Assembly: GCA_947176515.1 (NCBI GenBank)
Contig: CAMWQZ010000001.1
Coordinates: forward strand, 1 to 29,835
Source of the DNA: an uncultured Bacteroidales bacterium
GTDB taxonomy: Bacteria > Bacteroidota > Bacteroidia > Bacteroidales > Muribaculaceae
Length of the DNA stretch: 29,835 nucleotides
Direction: 5' to 3'
Shown here: positions 18,552 to 26,649 of the stretch, piece by piece
How the letters are laid out: each line of letters opens with the position of its first letter
Numbering within the stretch: the stretch's first letter is position 1
The notes under the pieces: model-generated
The model's input: only the letters and a program-made list of their open reading frames with translations
What the model was told of the DNA's origin: nothing
The model's database searches: none
Translations under genes and position numbers: made by a program

Positions 18552-21500
18552 TTAGAAGTTGAATTTAACATTGAAACCGAAGTTGCGAAGCGAAGGCATC
18601 ATGAAGTTGTCGATACCCTGGAAATAATTTCCGGCTGAAGCCACTGCTTCAGGATCGTAAGGAGCTCGGTTATAAATCATCCACAGGTTGCGGCCTACGA
18701 GCGAAACGTTGATGTCGCAAACGTTGCCAAGCCAGCGGCGAGGTATAGTATAGCCGATAGTGGCTTCCTGAAGGCGTACGTTGGTGGCAGAGTAAGTGTA
18801 GTACTGGGGCACTGTTTCACCGCCTGCTACAAGGCTGTACCACTGTTCGGGGTTCATGCGGTCGTCATTGTTGATGCTCACGAAACCAAGGTCACGGGCG
18901 TTGCCGGTTGCTTCTGACACACCATAGTCAAGCACAGCCTGAGTGCGTGAGTAAACGATGCCGCCAAAACGGGCTGCAAGCATAAAGCTGAGCGAGAAGT
19001 TTTTGTAGCGGAACGAGTTGCTCCATGCGAGATTGCCATTGGGAAGCACTGAGCCGAGTTTGATAGGCTGGTCAGCGACCGATGTGGTGGCTACGTTGCC
19101 AGCAGCGTCGATATAAATGTTACCATTGGCGTCGCGCTGGAGGTCGAGCATTGAGTAGAGGTCGCCCATTGTGCCACCTTCGCGGAGGATGAAGCGAGTT
19201 GCGCCTACTGCGTTATCAGCCATAGTGAGCTGGTCGATTTCGAGTTTTTCGCCGGTGACGGGGTTGAACGCGTTGCGACCGAGTTCGATAATCTTGTTCT
19301 TATTGAACGAGTATGTCATGTTAGAGTTCCAGGTGAAGTTGCCCCAAGTGTGACCGAAGCCAAGAGCAAATTCCATACCCCAGTTGCGGATATTACCGGT
19401 CTGGATATAAATCTTAGAGTATTTGCCGGCAGGGATGTTGGGGTTGAAAGTCTGGTTGTATGTATCGGCGCGATACCAGGTTGCGTCGAAGTTGAAGTCA
19501 TTGAGGAAACGGAAATTCATACCGACTTCCCATGATTTTGTACGTTCGGGCAGAAGGTTGTCAACCGGATACTGGGTGAGCACTGACCATGTGCCGTTCT
19601 TCCATTCATAACGCGGATTAGCGATGTAGCGCTGGAAAGCCGAACCTACTGATGCCCAAGAAGCGCGGATTTTCCATAATGAAAGATATTCCTGAGGAAT
19701 AGTCACGCCTGCGTCTGCAAGCATCTGGGTCATAAGCACTGACACGCCGACCGACGGATAGAAGAAGCTTGACTTCTTAGAGTTGGGGCCTGCGAGAGCC
19801 GATGGCCAGTCGTTACGGCCTGTGAGAGTCAGGTAGTAAGTACGACGGAAACCGAGGTCAGCAGAAGCGTAGAGTGACTGAGTCTGCTCGCGCCACATCT
19901 CCCAAGTCTTGGTAGCGTTTCTTGAAATATTATTGATTGAGAAGAAGTTGGTGAGCAGGGCGTCCTGACCGGGGTAGTTCTGTGTGCCGTCGGGGATACC
20001 GCCGCGATTTGAGATTGCGTCATAGCGCATGTCAGAGATTGAACCACCGAAGTTGGCCTGAAGGTCCCATTCGTCGGAGAGCTGCTTGTTGAAGCTTGCG
20101 AGGAAGTCAGCATAAATCTGCTTTTCCTTGTAGTTTGACTCGCCATAGTAGCCGCGCTCTGAGTTGTCAGTGAGGTTGCTGATAGTCGAAGCGTAACGCT
20201 TGTCGGTCGACTTGGTGTAAGAGTTGTCGATGCGTACACGGCCGCTAAGTGTGAGGTAAGGCAACACTTTATATGTCAACTGGGCACCGAGCATATATCG
20301 GTCCTTGTTAGTGTCGCGGAGGTTACGGTAGTTGACCCAGTAGGGGTTCTGAACTGTCAGGTTGTAAGCGCCGTAACGCCAGTTCTGAACATTGATTTTA
20401 CGAGCAGGGTCATACACTTCATAAGCGCGAACCTCGCTCCAGTCATTGCCGCGTGGGAAAAGATATGCGCCGACAATCGGGTTCATATAAGAGCCCTGGT
20501 TGACCATGTTGCGGTCGCTCTGATAGATGTAGCTCGCGTTGAGGTCGAGGGTCATCTTGTCATTGAGGAATGTCGACGTATTGCGGAAGCTGAAGTTGTA
20601 ACGGTCATAGCGGTCGTTGGGAACTATGCCTTTTGAGTTAACGGCAGCTGCAGAAGCGTAGGTCTGGTTTTTCTCTGTACCGGTTGACAGGGTCACTGAG
20701 TTGGTAGCGACCAAGCCTGTGCGGAAATAGTCTGACGATACGTCATAGCCGTAGTTGTTATAGGGCGTGAGGTGTGAGCCCCAGCTGAATGACGATGTCG
20801 GGTCAAGCGCACCGTTCTGACCTGATCCATAGTTGTTCTGGAAACGGGGGAGCACCCATGCCCGGCTCCAGTCCATATTTGAACCCACGGTGACTTTTGT
20901 CTTGCCTACCTGGCCTTTCTTGGTGGTGATGACGATAGCGCCATTGGCTGCCTCAGAACCGTAAAGCGCCGCAGCGGCAGCACCGGTCAGCACCGAAAGA
21001 GACTCGATGTCGTCAGGGTTGATATCAGCGATAGGCTCTGACGCACCGCTTGAACCGAATGCACCGGCGTCGCCTTCCGAACGCGGAGCGCGCATCGGCA
21101 TACCGTCAACGACATACAGAGCGTTTGACGACTGCATGATTGACTTCGTACCGCGCATCACAACCTTCGAAATACCGCCCGTACCCGACGATGAAGCGTT
21201 GATGTTGACACCTGCCACCTTACCGGCGAGCTGGTTGACGAAGTTGGCGTCTTTGTTGACCAAAAGGTCTTCGCCGCTTACTTGCTGAACGTTATATGAA
21301 AGTGATTTCTGCTCACGTTTGATACCCAACGCAGTTACGACCACCTCGTTGAGCGCTTGTGAATCAGGGACCATGCTAATTTCGTTATTCGCGTCATCAG
21401 TGACCTTCATCTCTACCGGACGGTAGCCGATATAAGAGCACTCAATGACAGGGTTTACATCTGCTGTTTCCAGGATATAGTTACCGTCAATGTCTGTGAT

Positions 21501-21932
21501 GACACCGCGCTCTGCTCCCTTGACACGCACGCTCACACCTACCATAGGAGAGCCTGTTTCATCAAGTATCACACCCGAAATCTTGCGGCGCGCACCCTGA
21601 CGGCTGTCAGATGTGTTTTTAGAGCCGGCCTTTTTCAGGTAGACTACATTATCTTTTACTACATAGGTGATGGGGGTTCCGTCAAATAGTTTTTTCAGAG
21701 CCACATTGACATCCTCATCATTCAGATTGACGCTTTTCGCCTTCAGATTGGCGATATCGTCATCATAGAAGAATTTGTAAGAAGACTGTTGCTGAAGGGT
21801 GTTGATTACATCGCCCACTTTAGTGTCAGCTCCTGTCTTGAGCGTGATGCCTGCGTTTGCCATAAGTGCCATGGCAAGGATAGCCCCGCTTATTAGCGGA
21901 CGCGGCTTTAGCTTTAAGGTCTTTAACAGCAT
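18552..21932 (-). CDS. SusC/RagA-family TonB-dependent transporter with STN signalling domain
   Basis: A 1126-residue outer-membrane transporter. Order of parts: signal peptide to about residue 27 (LMANA), STN (secretin/TonB N-terminal) domain about 31-100, carboxypeptidase-regulatory-like domain about 117-190 (SGVILDETGSPMVGVSVRVKG), TonB-box region EVVVTALGIKREQ about 196-207, plug to about 340 ending in GAIVITTKKGQ, then a 22-strand-type barrel to the C-terminal phenylalanine. Such STN domains contact a FecR-like anti-sigma factor in the periplasm, and exactly such a gene lies immediately upstream. It should both import the N-glycan oligosaccharide and report its arrival. The 140-nt gap upstream is the largest inside the locus and probably holds the promoter recognised by the cognate ECF sigma factor. 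Confidence 0.97.
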   Translation of the reverse strand: MLLKTLKLKPRPLISGAILAMALMANAGITLKTGADTKVGDVINTLQQQSSYKFFYDDDIANLKAKSVNLNDEDVNVALKKLFDGTPITYVVKDNVVYLKKAGSKNTSDSRQGARRKISGVILDETGSPMVGVSVRVKGAERGVITDIDGNYILETADVNPVIECSYIGYRPVEMKVTDDANNEISMVPDSQALNEVVVTALGIKREQKSLSYNVQQVSGEDLLVNKDANFVNQLAGKVAGVNINASSSGTGGISKVVMRGTKSIMQSSNALYVVDGMPMRAPRSEGDAGAFGSSGASEPIADINPDDIESLSVLTGAAAAALYGSEAANGAIVITTKKGQVGKTKVTVGSNMDWSRAWVLPRFQNNYGSGQNGALDPTSSFSWGSHLTPYNNYGYDVSSDYFRTGLVATNSVTLSTGTEKNQTYASAAAVNSKGIVPNDRYDRYNFSFRNTSTFLNDKMTLDLNASYIYQSDRNMVNQGSYMNPIVGAYLFPRGNDWSEVRAYEVYDPARKINVQNWRYGAYNLTVQNPYWVNYRNLRDTNKDRYMLGAQLTYKVLPYLTLSGRVRIDNSYTKSTDKRYASTISNLTDNSERGYYGESNYKEKQIYADFLASFNKQLSDEWDLQANFGGSISDMRYDAISNRGGIPDGTQNYPGQDALLTNFFSINNISRNATKTWEMWREQTQSLYASADLGFRRTYYLTLTGRNDWPSALAGPNSKKSSFFYPSVGVSVLMTQMLADAGVTIPQEYLSLWKIRASWASVGSAFQRYIANPRYEWKNGTWSVLTQYPVDNLLPERTKSWEVGMNFRFLNDFNFDATWYRADTYNQTFNPNIPAGKYSKIYIQTGNIRNWGMEFALGFGHTWGNFTWNSNMTYSFNKNKIIELGRNAFNPVTGEKLEIDQLTMADNAVGATRFILREGGTMGDLYSMLDLQRDANGNIYIDAAGNVATTSVADQPIKLGSVLPNGNLAWSNSFRYKNFSLSFMLAARFGGIVYSRTQAVLDYGVSEATGNARDLGFVSINNDDRMNPEQWYSLVAGGETVPQYYTYSATNVRLQEATIGYTIPRRWLGNVCDINVSLVGRNLWMIYNRAPYDPEAVASAGNYFQGIDNFMMPSLRNFGFNVKFNF

Positions 21933-22072
21933 GTTTTATGAATTTGGTTAATATTGTATTAATGGATGAATTCCCAATGTTGCGATATTTCAATAAACAC
22001 GGTCAACTGAAATACTACTTATTCCAATCTTACAAATTTTAAACTCACATCAAAAAAATGTTATCGCGTATA
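21933..22072 (-). promoter_or_regulatory. Intergenic region upstream of SusC, probable promoter location
   Basis: AT-rich 140-nt gap between the anti-sigma stop and the SusC start, the only long gap in the upstream half of the locus. I see no perfect TAnnTTTG box; a TTTG occurs in AAAATTTGTAAG on the minus strand but with no good partner downstream. That fits a promoter read by the adjacent ECF sigma factor, whose consensus I cannot recognise. No convincing terminator hairpin follows the anti-sigma gene. Confidence 0.4.
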
Positions 22073-23041
22073 TTATTTAGGTGAGATAACGATGTGGCCG
22101 TCTCGTTCTGAAAATTCGACTGGTATGGTGTGACACAGATGTTTAAGCGTTGAATCGAGCTTCTCATAGTAGACCGTTGCGCCCGAGTATGTCTTCACTG
22201 GGTCTACGCCCGGCGACACTTCGATTGGGGTGTCATAGAGTTGCACGAGTATATCACATATCTGGCCGATGTTAGCGTTTTCAAACGGTATGATGCGGTC
22301 GTGCCATGCGGCGTCGATTGCGGCGTTAGTCTCTGTTACGCTCAGTTTGCCCGATTCAATACTGTAGCTCACCCTTTGACCCGGCACTAAGAGCACTCCT
22401 TCATTCCGATTGACAGGCGACACCTCCACTCCGCCTTCAAGGAGGCTGACACTGCTGTCCTCATGGTCCCTGCTCACAAAATCAAATTTCGTACCCGTGA
22501 CCTCTACACTGAGATACTGACCTGTAACCACAAACGGATGCTCGCTGTCTTTTTTGACTTCAAAGAAGGCTTCGCCGTCAAGCGTCACCTCGCGCGAACG
22601 TGATGCAAAGGTTTCGGGATAACTCAGCACAGAATTTCTGTTGAGGTAGACCACAGTGCTATCGGGCAGCACAACCTTCTCGCATGATGATAGCGCATAG
22701 ACGCTGATAGTTTTAACGTCGGGTCGCATGAAGAGTGTTACTCCGATTGTCACCACAACAGCAATCATGGCGGCTACGCCGGCAATCCACCTCACTGCGC
22801 CACGGCGCTGTCGCTTTTTCCGTTCAAGCTCCATTCTACGCTCGATTTTGGCGGAGATGTTTTTGCGAATCGCTGAGGCATGTCTCATCGTGCCGACCAT
22901 ATCCGAGACATATTCGGTCTCGAAAAGTTGCGCGGCATTGCCGGCTGACTCGTCAAGCCATTGCTTGACGGCCAGCAGTTCATCATCGGTGCATGAATTA
23001 TTGATGAAGCGTGCGATTAGTTCCTCAGAAATTTCTACCAT
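22073..23041 (-). CDS. FecR-type anti-sigma factor
   Basis: A 322-residue inner-membrane anti-sigma factor. The frame extends upstream to 23071 and would overlap the sigma gene; I choose the ATG at 23041, whose product opens with MVEISEELIARF, the normal beginning of the cytoplasmic sigma-binding part, 7 nt after the sigma stop. One transmembrane helix lies near residues 85-105. It is followed by the periplasmic FecR domain (LPDSTVVYLNRNS, DGEAFFEV) and a C-terminal DUF4974-like domain (IIPFENANIGQICDIL to GHIVIS). It should hold the ECF sigma factor inactive until the STN domain of the loaded SusC signals substrate. Confidence 0.94.
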   Translation of the reverse strand: MVEISEELIARFINNSCTDDELLAVKQWLDESAGNAAQLFETEYVSDMVGTMRHASAIRKNISAKIERRMELERKKRQRRGAVRWIAGVAAMIAVVVTIGVTLFMRPDVKTISVYALSSCEKVVLPDSTVVYLNRNSVLSYPETFASRSREVTLDGEAFFEVKKDSEHPFVVTGQYLSVEVTGTKFDFVSRDHEDSSVSLLEGGVEVSPVNRNEGVLLVPGQRVSYSIESGKLSVTETNAAIDAAWHDRIIPFENANIGQICDILVQLYDTPIEVSPGVDPVKTYSGATVYYEKLDSTLKHLCHTIPVEFSERDGHIVISPK

Positions 23042-23048
23042 AATATAC

Positions 23049-23636
23049 TTATTTAACATACAGCTCAGCAAAACTACTTACGCCGATTGCTATTAAAATA
23101 ACTAATGTATGCTGAGCCAGATGTTTCAGGCGGCTGCGCAACAGCTTCAAGGCCTTATAGATATGGGCTTCGACCGTCCTCACCGAGATATTCATCACTT
23201 CGGCTATCTCCTTGCTTTTCAGATTATTAATATAACTAAGCACGAAAACTTGTCTACATTTTTCAGGCAGCTCTGCCAGAGCGTCTCTAAGGCCTTGATG
23301 AATCTCTTTCGCGTTCACTATATCATAGATATCATCCTGCGCTATAAACTCTATCCGCTTCTCATTGATTGCCTTAAGCGTCTCAAGCCTCACGGGTGAA
23401 ATATTCCGGTGGCGCAAAAGATTCAATGCCCTTGTCGCCACAGCCCTATATAAATATGTAACTATGCCGCTATCGAGGTCGATTTCATCGATTCTCTTCC
23501 AAAACTCATAAAATACATCAGCAACTATATCCTCCGCATCCTCCTCATTCTGCACGAATCTCAGAGCATGGGCATACAGCCGACGATAATTATCGTCAAA
23601 AATCTTTTCAAAACGTGCTTTGGGGTCTTGCCGCAT
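23049..23636 (-). CDS. ECF RNA polymerase sigma factor (Bacteroides expansion type)
   Basis: A 195-residue ECF sigma factor. Region 2 covers about residues 9-75 (FEKIFDDNYRRLYAHA, EDAEDIVADVFYEFW) and region 4 about 115-172 (LPEKCRQVFVLSYINNL, helix-turn-helix SKEIAEVMNISVRTVEAH). The C-terminus has a hydrophobic stretch, about 176-190 (HTLVILIAIGVSSFA), unusual for a soluble DNA-binding protein though such tails occur in this subgroup. It is followed after 7 nt by its presumed anti-sigma factor and then by the STN-SusC gene, the classical trans-envelope signalling trio. It is the first gene of the locus. Confidence 0.95.
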   Translation of the reverse strand: MRQDPKARFEKIFDDNYRRLYAHALRFVQNEEDAEDIVADVFYEFWKRIDEIDLDSGIVTYLYRAVATRALNLLRHRNISPVRLETLKAINEKRIEFIAQDDIYDIVNAKEIHQGLRDALAELPEKCRQVFVLSYINNLKSKEIAEVMNISVRTVEAHIYKALKLLRSRLKHLAQHTLVILIAIGVSSFAELYVK

Positions 23637-23660
23637 AGGTATATAGTTGCATATTGGTCA

Positions 23661-23668
23661 CAAAATTA
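23661..23668 (-). promoter_or_regulatory. Possible -7 box of the sigma factor gene
   Basis: On the minus strand the bases read TAATTTTG, matching the Bacteroidetes primary-sigma TAnnTTTG box. It lies 24 nt upstream of the sigma-factor ATG. A TTTG partner at the expected 19-21 nt is missing; the closest is ATTG at 23691-23694, 22 nt away. Plausible but weak. Confidence 0.35.
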
Positions 23669-23710
23669 CTAAAAACAAACGACCTACCCACAATTTTCCC
23701 AAAAATAACT

Positions 23711-23773
23711 CGTCATGTACGTTATGTACAGTCCCATGTACGGTCTCATGTACGGTCGTAGCTTGCTACGACC
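23711..23773. repeat. ATGTAC direct repeats plus perfect hairpin
   Basis: Four ATGTAC copies start at 23715, 23724, 23736 and 23748 (spacings 9, 12 and 12). The last runs into a perfect inverted repeat at 23754-23773, GGTCGTAG and CTACGACC around a CTTG loop. No gene is found here. The look is that of a dispersed intergenic repeat rather than a transcription terminator, since no T-run follows on either strand. Confidence 0.7.
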
Positions 23774-23819
23774 CCACCAAAATTGTAGAAACGCGCCCAT
23801 GGAGACCCAACCTGCGCGA

Positions 23820-23864
23820 ATTGTGCATTGTGAATTGTGAATCGTGAATTGTGAATTGTGCATT
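23820..23864. repeat. Six-unit heptamer array (ATTGTGA)
   Basis: Tandem 7-bp units ATTGTGC, ATTGTGA, ATTGTGA, ATCGTGA, ATTGTGA, ATTGTGC plus a partial ATT. First and last units carry the same C variant. The array ends 5 nt before the stop of the degenerate DUF418 gene. Confidence 0.85.
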
Positions 23865-23868
23865 CCCC

Positions 23869-24427
23869 TCAAATCCACGTCAACTTTTTCCACAAGTACT
23901 CCAACGGGCCCTGACGGTGAGTGCGCAGCCAGAGACGGCTTGCCACAGTCAGTAGCGTCACTATTCCCAGACCGATTAACATCGACAGCGTGGCCCCAGT
24001 CAGCCGGTAAAGCCCCAAACCGAAATTATAGAAGATAGTAACGCCTATAATCGACTGCGTGATATAATTTGTCAGCGACATTCTGCCAAATGCGATTGGC
24101 AAGCGCTGGAACTTATACCCATGGTCTTTAGCGGCAAACCAACAGAGCACGAACAAACCCAAACAGTAGCGAAAACGTCGCATAAGCCTTGCCTGCAAGA
24201 AGAAACCATATGATTGTAACAACATAGCCGTCGAGCGACTTCAGCCAGTTCGGCTCCCATGTTATGTCTGCAAAAAGATTATAATGTTCAATCGAGTGAA
24301 GCAACACTATAGCAATCAGTGCGAAACCGCGCAAAGCATCAACCACCTCAAGTCGTGGGTTAGCGCTAACGGCCGCTTCATACTTGCCTTTCACTTCGTC
24401 CCTCATAACTCTTACCTTATACTTCAT
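23869..24427 (-). pseudogene. DUF418 membrane protein, internally deleted and frameshifted
   Basis: Two minus-strand fragments in different frames belong to one DUF418-family protein. The 5' part (24427 down to about 24170) encodes RLEVVDALRGFALIAIVLLH and continues to KAYATFSLLFGF, the normal N-terminus, then leaves frame and stops at 24128. The 3' part encodes GRMSLTNYITQSIIG and GPLEYLWKKLTWI, the normal C-terminus, ending at 23869. Family members are about 350-400 residues; the two parts together give roughly 180, so about 200 central residues are missing and the join near 24160-24190 shifts the frame. The start is uncertain: ATG at 24427 arises from a neighbouring repeat, and a later ATG (MRDEV) is possible. 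Function of intact relatives is unclear (multi-pass membrane proteins). Confidence 0.85.
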
Positions 24428-24466
24428 ACTTCATACCTCATACCTCATACCTCATACCTCATACTT
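24425..24466. repeat. Six-unit heptamer array (CATACCT)
   Basis: Tandem 7-bp units CATACTT, four CATACCT, CATACTT (TATGAGG-type on the minus strand), with a further imperfect unit to the left near 24417. It supplies the TGA stop of the TcdA-like gene (24459-24461) and an ATG at the start of the DUF418 remnant. First and last units share the same variant, as in the array at 23820-23864. Confidence 0.87.
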
Positions 24467-25214
24467 CTTTAAGCACCAGCCCGGCGAGGGTGAGGCCAAA
24501 GATGGCAGTAATATGCATTAGCGAACCGTTAATTCTCGCTTTGGCCGACGGTTTCGGGCCATCAACGCCTGGCATCACCTCAAGCGATTCTTCGCTCACT
24601 CCCTTATTCTCAACAAGTTCATCACTATATACACATAGGAATTTGCGGCGCGGCCAGTGGCCCATCTTCTTAAAACGCTGACGAAGTGCCCGTGCGAGCG
24701 GACAGCCGATGACGTTGCGGAACTCAGCAACCTTTACTCGCGTAGGGTCGAGTTTCAGCGCTGCACCCATCGACGAAAAAAACTTAGCGCGCGACTCTGT
24801 TGCGCGCTCAATCAGTAGCACTTTGTCTTTCAACGAGTCAATCGCATCAACCACGAAATCATAACTATTTAGGTCAAAGCTGTCGGCCGTTTCTGCCGTA
24901 AAGACCTCGCAGCGCGCATCTATTTCAGCCGCCGGACTGACCGTTAGAAGATGAGCTTTCAGAGCCTCAACCTTCGGCTGCCCCACAGTCTCTGTTGTCG
25001 CCATCAGCTGACGGTTAATATTGCTGACCGCCACATTGTCGCAGTCTACTATTGTAATATGTTTCAATCCGCTGCGCACAAGGCCCTCGGCACACCATGA
25101 GCCGACACCTCCTACGCCAAACACTATCACGCGCGCTGCCGCCAGCCGCACCATCACATCATCGCCGAGCAACAGACTCGCCCGGCTGAAAATTTCTTTC
25201 TCGTCAATCATCAT
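24459..25214 (-). CDS. tcdA: TcdA/CsdL-like tRNA threonylcarbamoyladenosine dehydratase
   Basis: A 251-residue E1/ThiF-fold protein. The nucleotide-binding loop is GVGGVGSW at 33-40, with D57 in VDCDNV, NINRQ at 65-69 and DAIDSLKDK at 123-131, followed by SMGAALKLDPTR and GCPLARALRQR at 170-180. These patterns are typical of TcdA, which uses ATP to cyclise t6A37 to ct6A in ANN-decoding tRNAs. The length fits the family. Two adjacent ATGs (25214 and 25211) are available; the first overlaps the stop of the sugar transferase gene by one base (TGATG), indicating translational coupling. Its function appears unrelated to that of its neighbours. Its stop codon lies inside a heptamer repeat array. 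Confidence 0.92.
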   Translation of the reverse strand: MMIDEKEIFSRASLLLGDDVMVRLAAARVIVFGVGGVGSWCAEGLVRSGLKHITIVDCDNVAVSNINRQLMATTETVGQPKVEALKAHLLTVSPAAEIDARCEVFTAETADSFDLNSYDFVVDAIDSLKDKVLLIERATESRAKFFSSMGAALKLDPTRVKVAEFRNVIGCPLARALRQRFKKMGHWPRRKFLCVYSDELVENKGVSEESLEVMPGVDGPKPSAKARINGSLMHITAIFGLTLAGLVLKEV

Positions 25215-26614
25215 CAGAATGCATTGCGCTCGCCGTGAACGGCATTAATAACCGTGCGCACTATTATCTTGAGGTCAAGCAGAAACGTCCAATTTTCGAT
25301 ATACCACACATCATATTCCACCCGTCGCTCCATCTTCCATAGCTGGTCGGTGATACCGCGGTAGCCGTTGACCTGTGCCCAGCCCGTGATGCCTGGTTTA
25401 ACTATGTGGCGAGCCATATACTGGTCAATCAGCTTGGAGTAATCCTCGGTGTGTTTCAGCATGTGAGGTCGCGGACCGACTATCGACATATCGCCCTTCC
25501 ACACATTGATAAACTGCGGCAACTCGTCGATGCTCGTGCGGCGCAGAAAGTCACCGAGTCGCGTCTTGCGCTTGTCGTCGGCAGTCGCCTGGCAGGTGTC
25601 TGCATCCTTGTTGACATGCATCGTTCGGAACTTATAGCAGCTGAACGACCGTCCCTCATAACCCGTGCGCTGCTGTTTGAAATACACAGGACCGGGCGAC
25701 GACAATTTAATCGCAATCGCAACCGGTATATATATTAAAGGATAGAGCGTGCAGAGAAACACCGTCGACGCCACGAAGTCAAACGCTCTCTTCACTCCTG
25801 CATTAAACGGATTCTTCAGCGGATTGCGGCGTCCGGCGAGCACAGTCATCGCTCCGATGTTGTGAAGCGTGAATCCTCGTCCAAGCGATGGGTCTGCCGT
25901 TGGCACAAGGAAAAACTCGGCGCAATTATCATCGGCTATCTTCACCACGCGCTGCATGGCGCGGCTACCTTCATCGGGCAATGTATAGTATATCTGGTCA
26001 ACCCTGTTGTCAGCCACAAACTTGCCAAGCTCGTCAATCGTGCCCACATACTGCTCGCGATATTTGAAACCATCTGGACATCGGTCATCAAAAAATCCAA
26101 GCGTGCGGTAGCCAAAACCGGCGTCCGAGTCAAGCTCCTCGCGCAGACGCTCAGCTGTGCGGTTAGCGCCGACAATAACCGTGCGAGTGTAATTAAAACC
26201 GCGACGGCGGTAGCTCTTGACGAGACGGCGTGAAATAAGATTCCACACAGGCAGCGCAACCACCATCATCGCATAGTAAATCACATAAAACGACAATGGT
26301 ATCGGCGTCCTCGCAAGCAATTCGCTGAGTGATAGGAAAAATAAAGCATGGACACCGACATTGATAAGACTGTCGGCGGCCACACGGTCAAGCAAAATCG
26401 TACGATCTTTAAGGCGCAGGCCGCGGTTTCTGACCAGTATCGCCATATAGCTCACACTGACCATCACCCACATAAGCTTCAGGTCGTCGGCCGCCACATC
26501 TGGCGAGAGCCACAACGCTAAACCAAACACGAGGTTAAACAGCACTAAGTCACTCAGGCTGTAGCACAGCCTGAGATAGCGCCCGAGACGGAAGCGTCGG
26601 TTATAAGCGGTCAT
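25214..26614 (-). CDS. WcaJ-type undecaprenyl-phosphate sugar phosphotransferase
   Basis: A 466-residue inner-membrane polyprenyl-phosphate hexose-1-phosphate transferase that starts repeat-unit assembly of an exopolysaccharide, capsule or related glycan. The N-terminal half has about four transmembrane segments (residues 15-130) and a nucleotide-binding-like region (VIVGANRTAERL at 147-158). The catalytic half follows another membrane segment near 280-305, with SSPGPVYFKQQRTG, KFRTMH, RRTSIDELPQFINVWKGDMS, GPRPH at 380-384 and KPGITGWAQVNGYRG at 406-420, all signatures of the bacterial sugar transferase family. The gene begins 35 nt after the DUF349 gene and overlaps the TcdA-like gene by one base. 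No other glycan-assembly genes are adjacent, so which sugar and which polymer cannot be told. Confidence 0.94.
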   Translation of the reverse strand: MTAYNRRFRLGRYLRLCYSLSDLVLFNLVFGLALWLSPDVAADDLKLMWVMVSVSYMAILVRNRGLRLKDRTILLDRVAADSLINVGVHALFFLSLSELLARTPIPLSFYVIYYAMMVVALPVWNLISRRLVKSYRRRGFNYTRTVIVGANRTAERLREELDSDAGFGYRTLGFFDDRCPDGFKYREQYVGTIDELGKFVADNRVDQIYYTLPDEGSRAMQRVVKIADDNCAEFFLVPTADPSLGRGFTLHNIGAMTVLAGRRNPLKNPFNAGVKRAFDFVASTVFLCTLYPLIYIPVAIAIKLSSPGPVYFKQQRTGYEGRSFSCYKFRTMHVNKDADTCQATADDKRKTRLGDFLRRTSIDELPQFINVWKGDMSIVGPRPHMLKHTEDYSKLIDQYMARHIVKPGITGWAQVNGYRGITDQLWKMERRVEYDVWYIENWTFLLDLKIIVRTVINAVHGERNAF

Positions 26615-26649
26615 CCTCTATATTGAGTGATATAAGCTATGAAACTTAC

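Noticed and set aside
21933..22072. Primary-sigma promoter upstream of SusC
   Set aside because: The nearest candidate has three rather than two bases between TA and TTTG and lacks a partner at the right distance, so I list only the region, not a promoter.
23042..23071. Ten-residue N-terminal extension of the anti-sigma factor
   Set aside because: It would overlap the sigma gene, and the family normally begins close to the EELIARF segment.
23754..23773. Hairpin as a transcription terminator
   Set aside because: The stem is perfect but no T-run follows it on either strand.
23647..24038. Small plus-strand open frames between the sigma gene and the DUF418 remnant
   Set aside because: They translate repeat DNA and the antisense of the remnant; no domain, no coding signature.
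24425..24466. CRISPR-like array
   Set aside because: Units are 7 bp in direct tandem with no spacers, and no cas genes are present.
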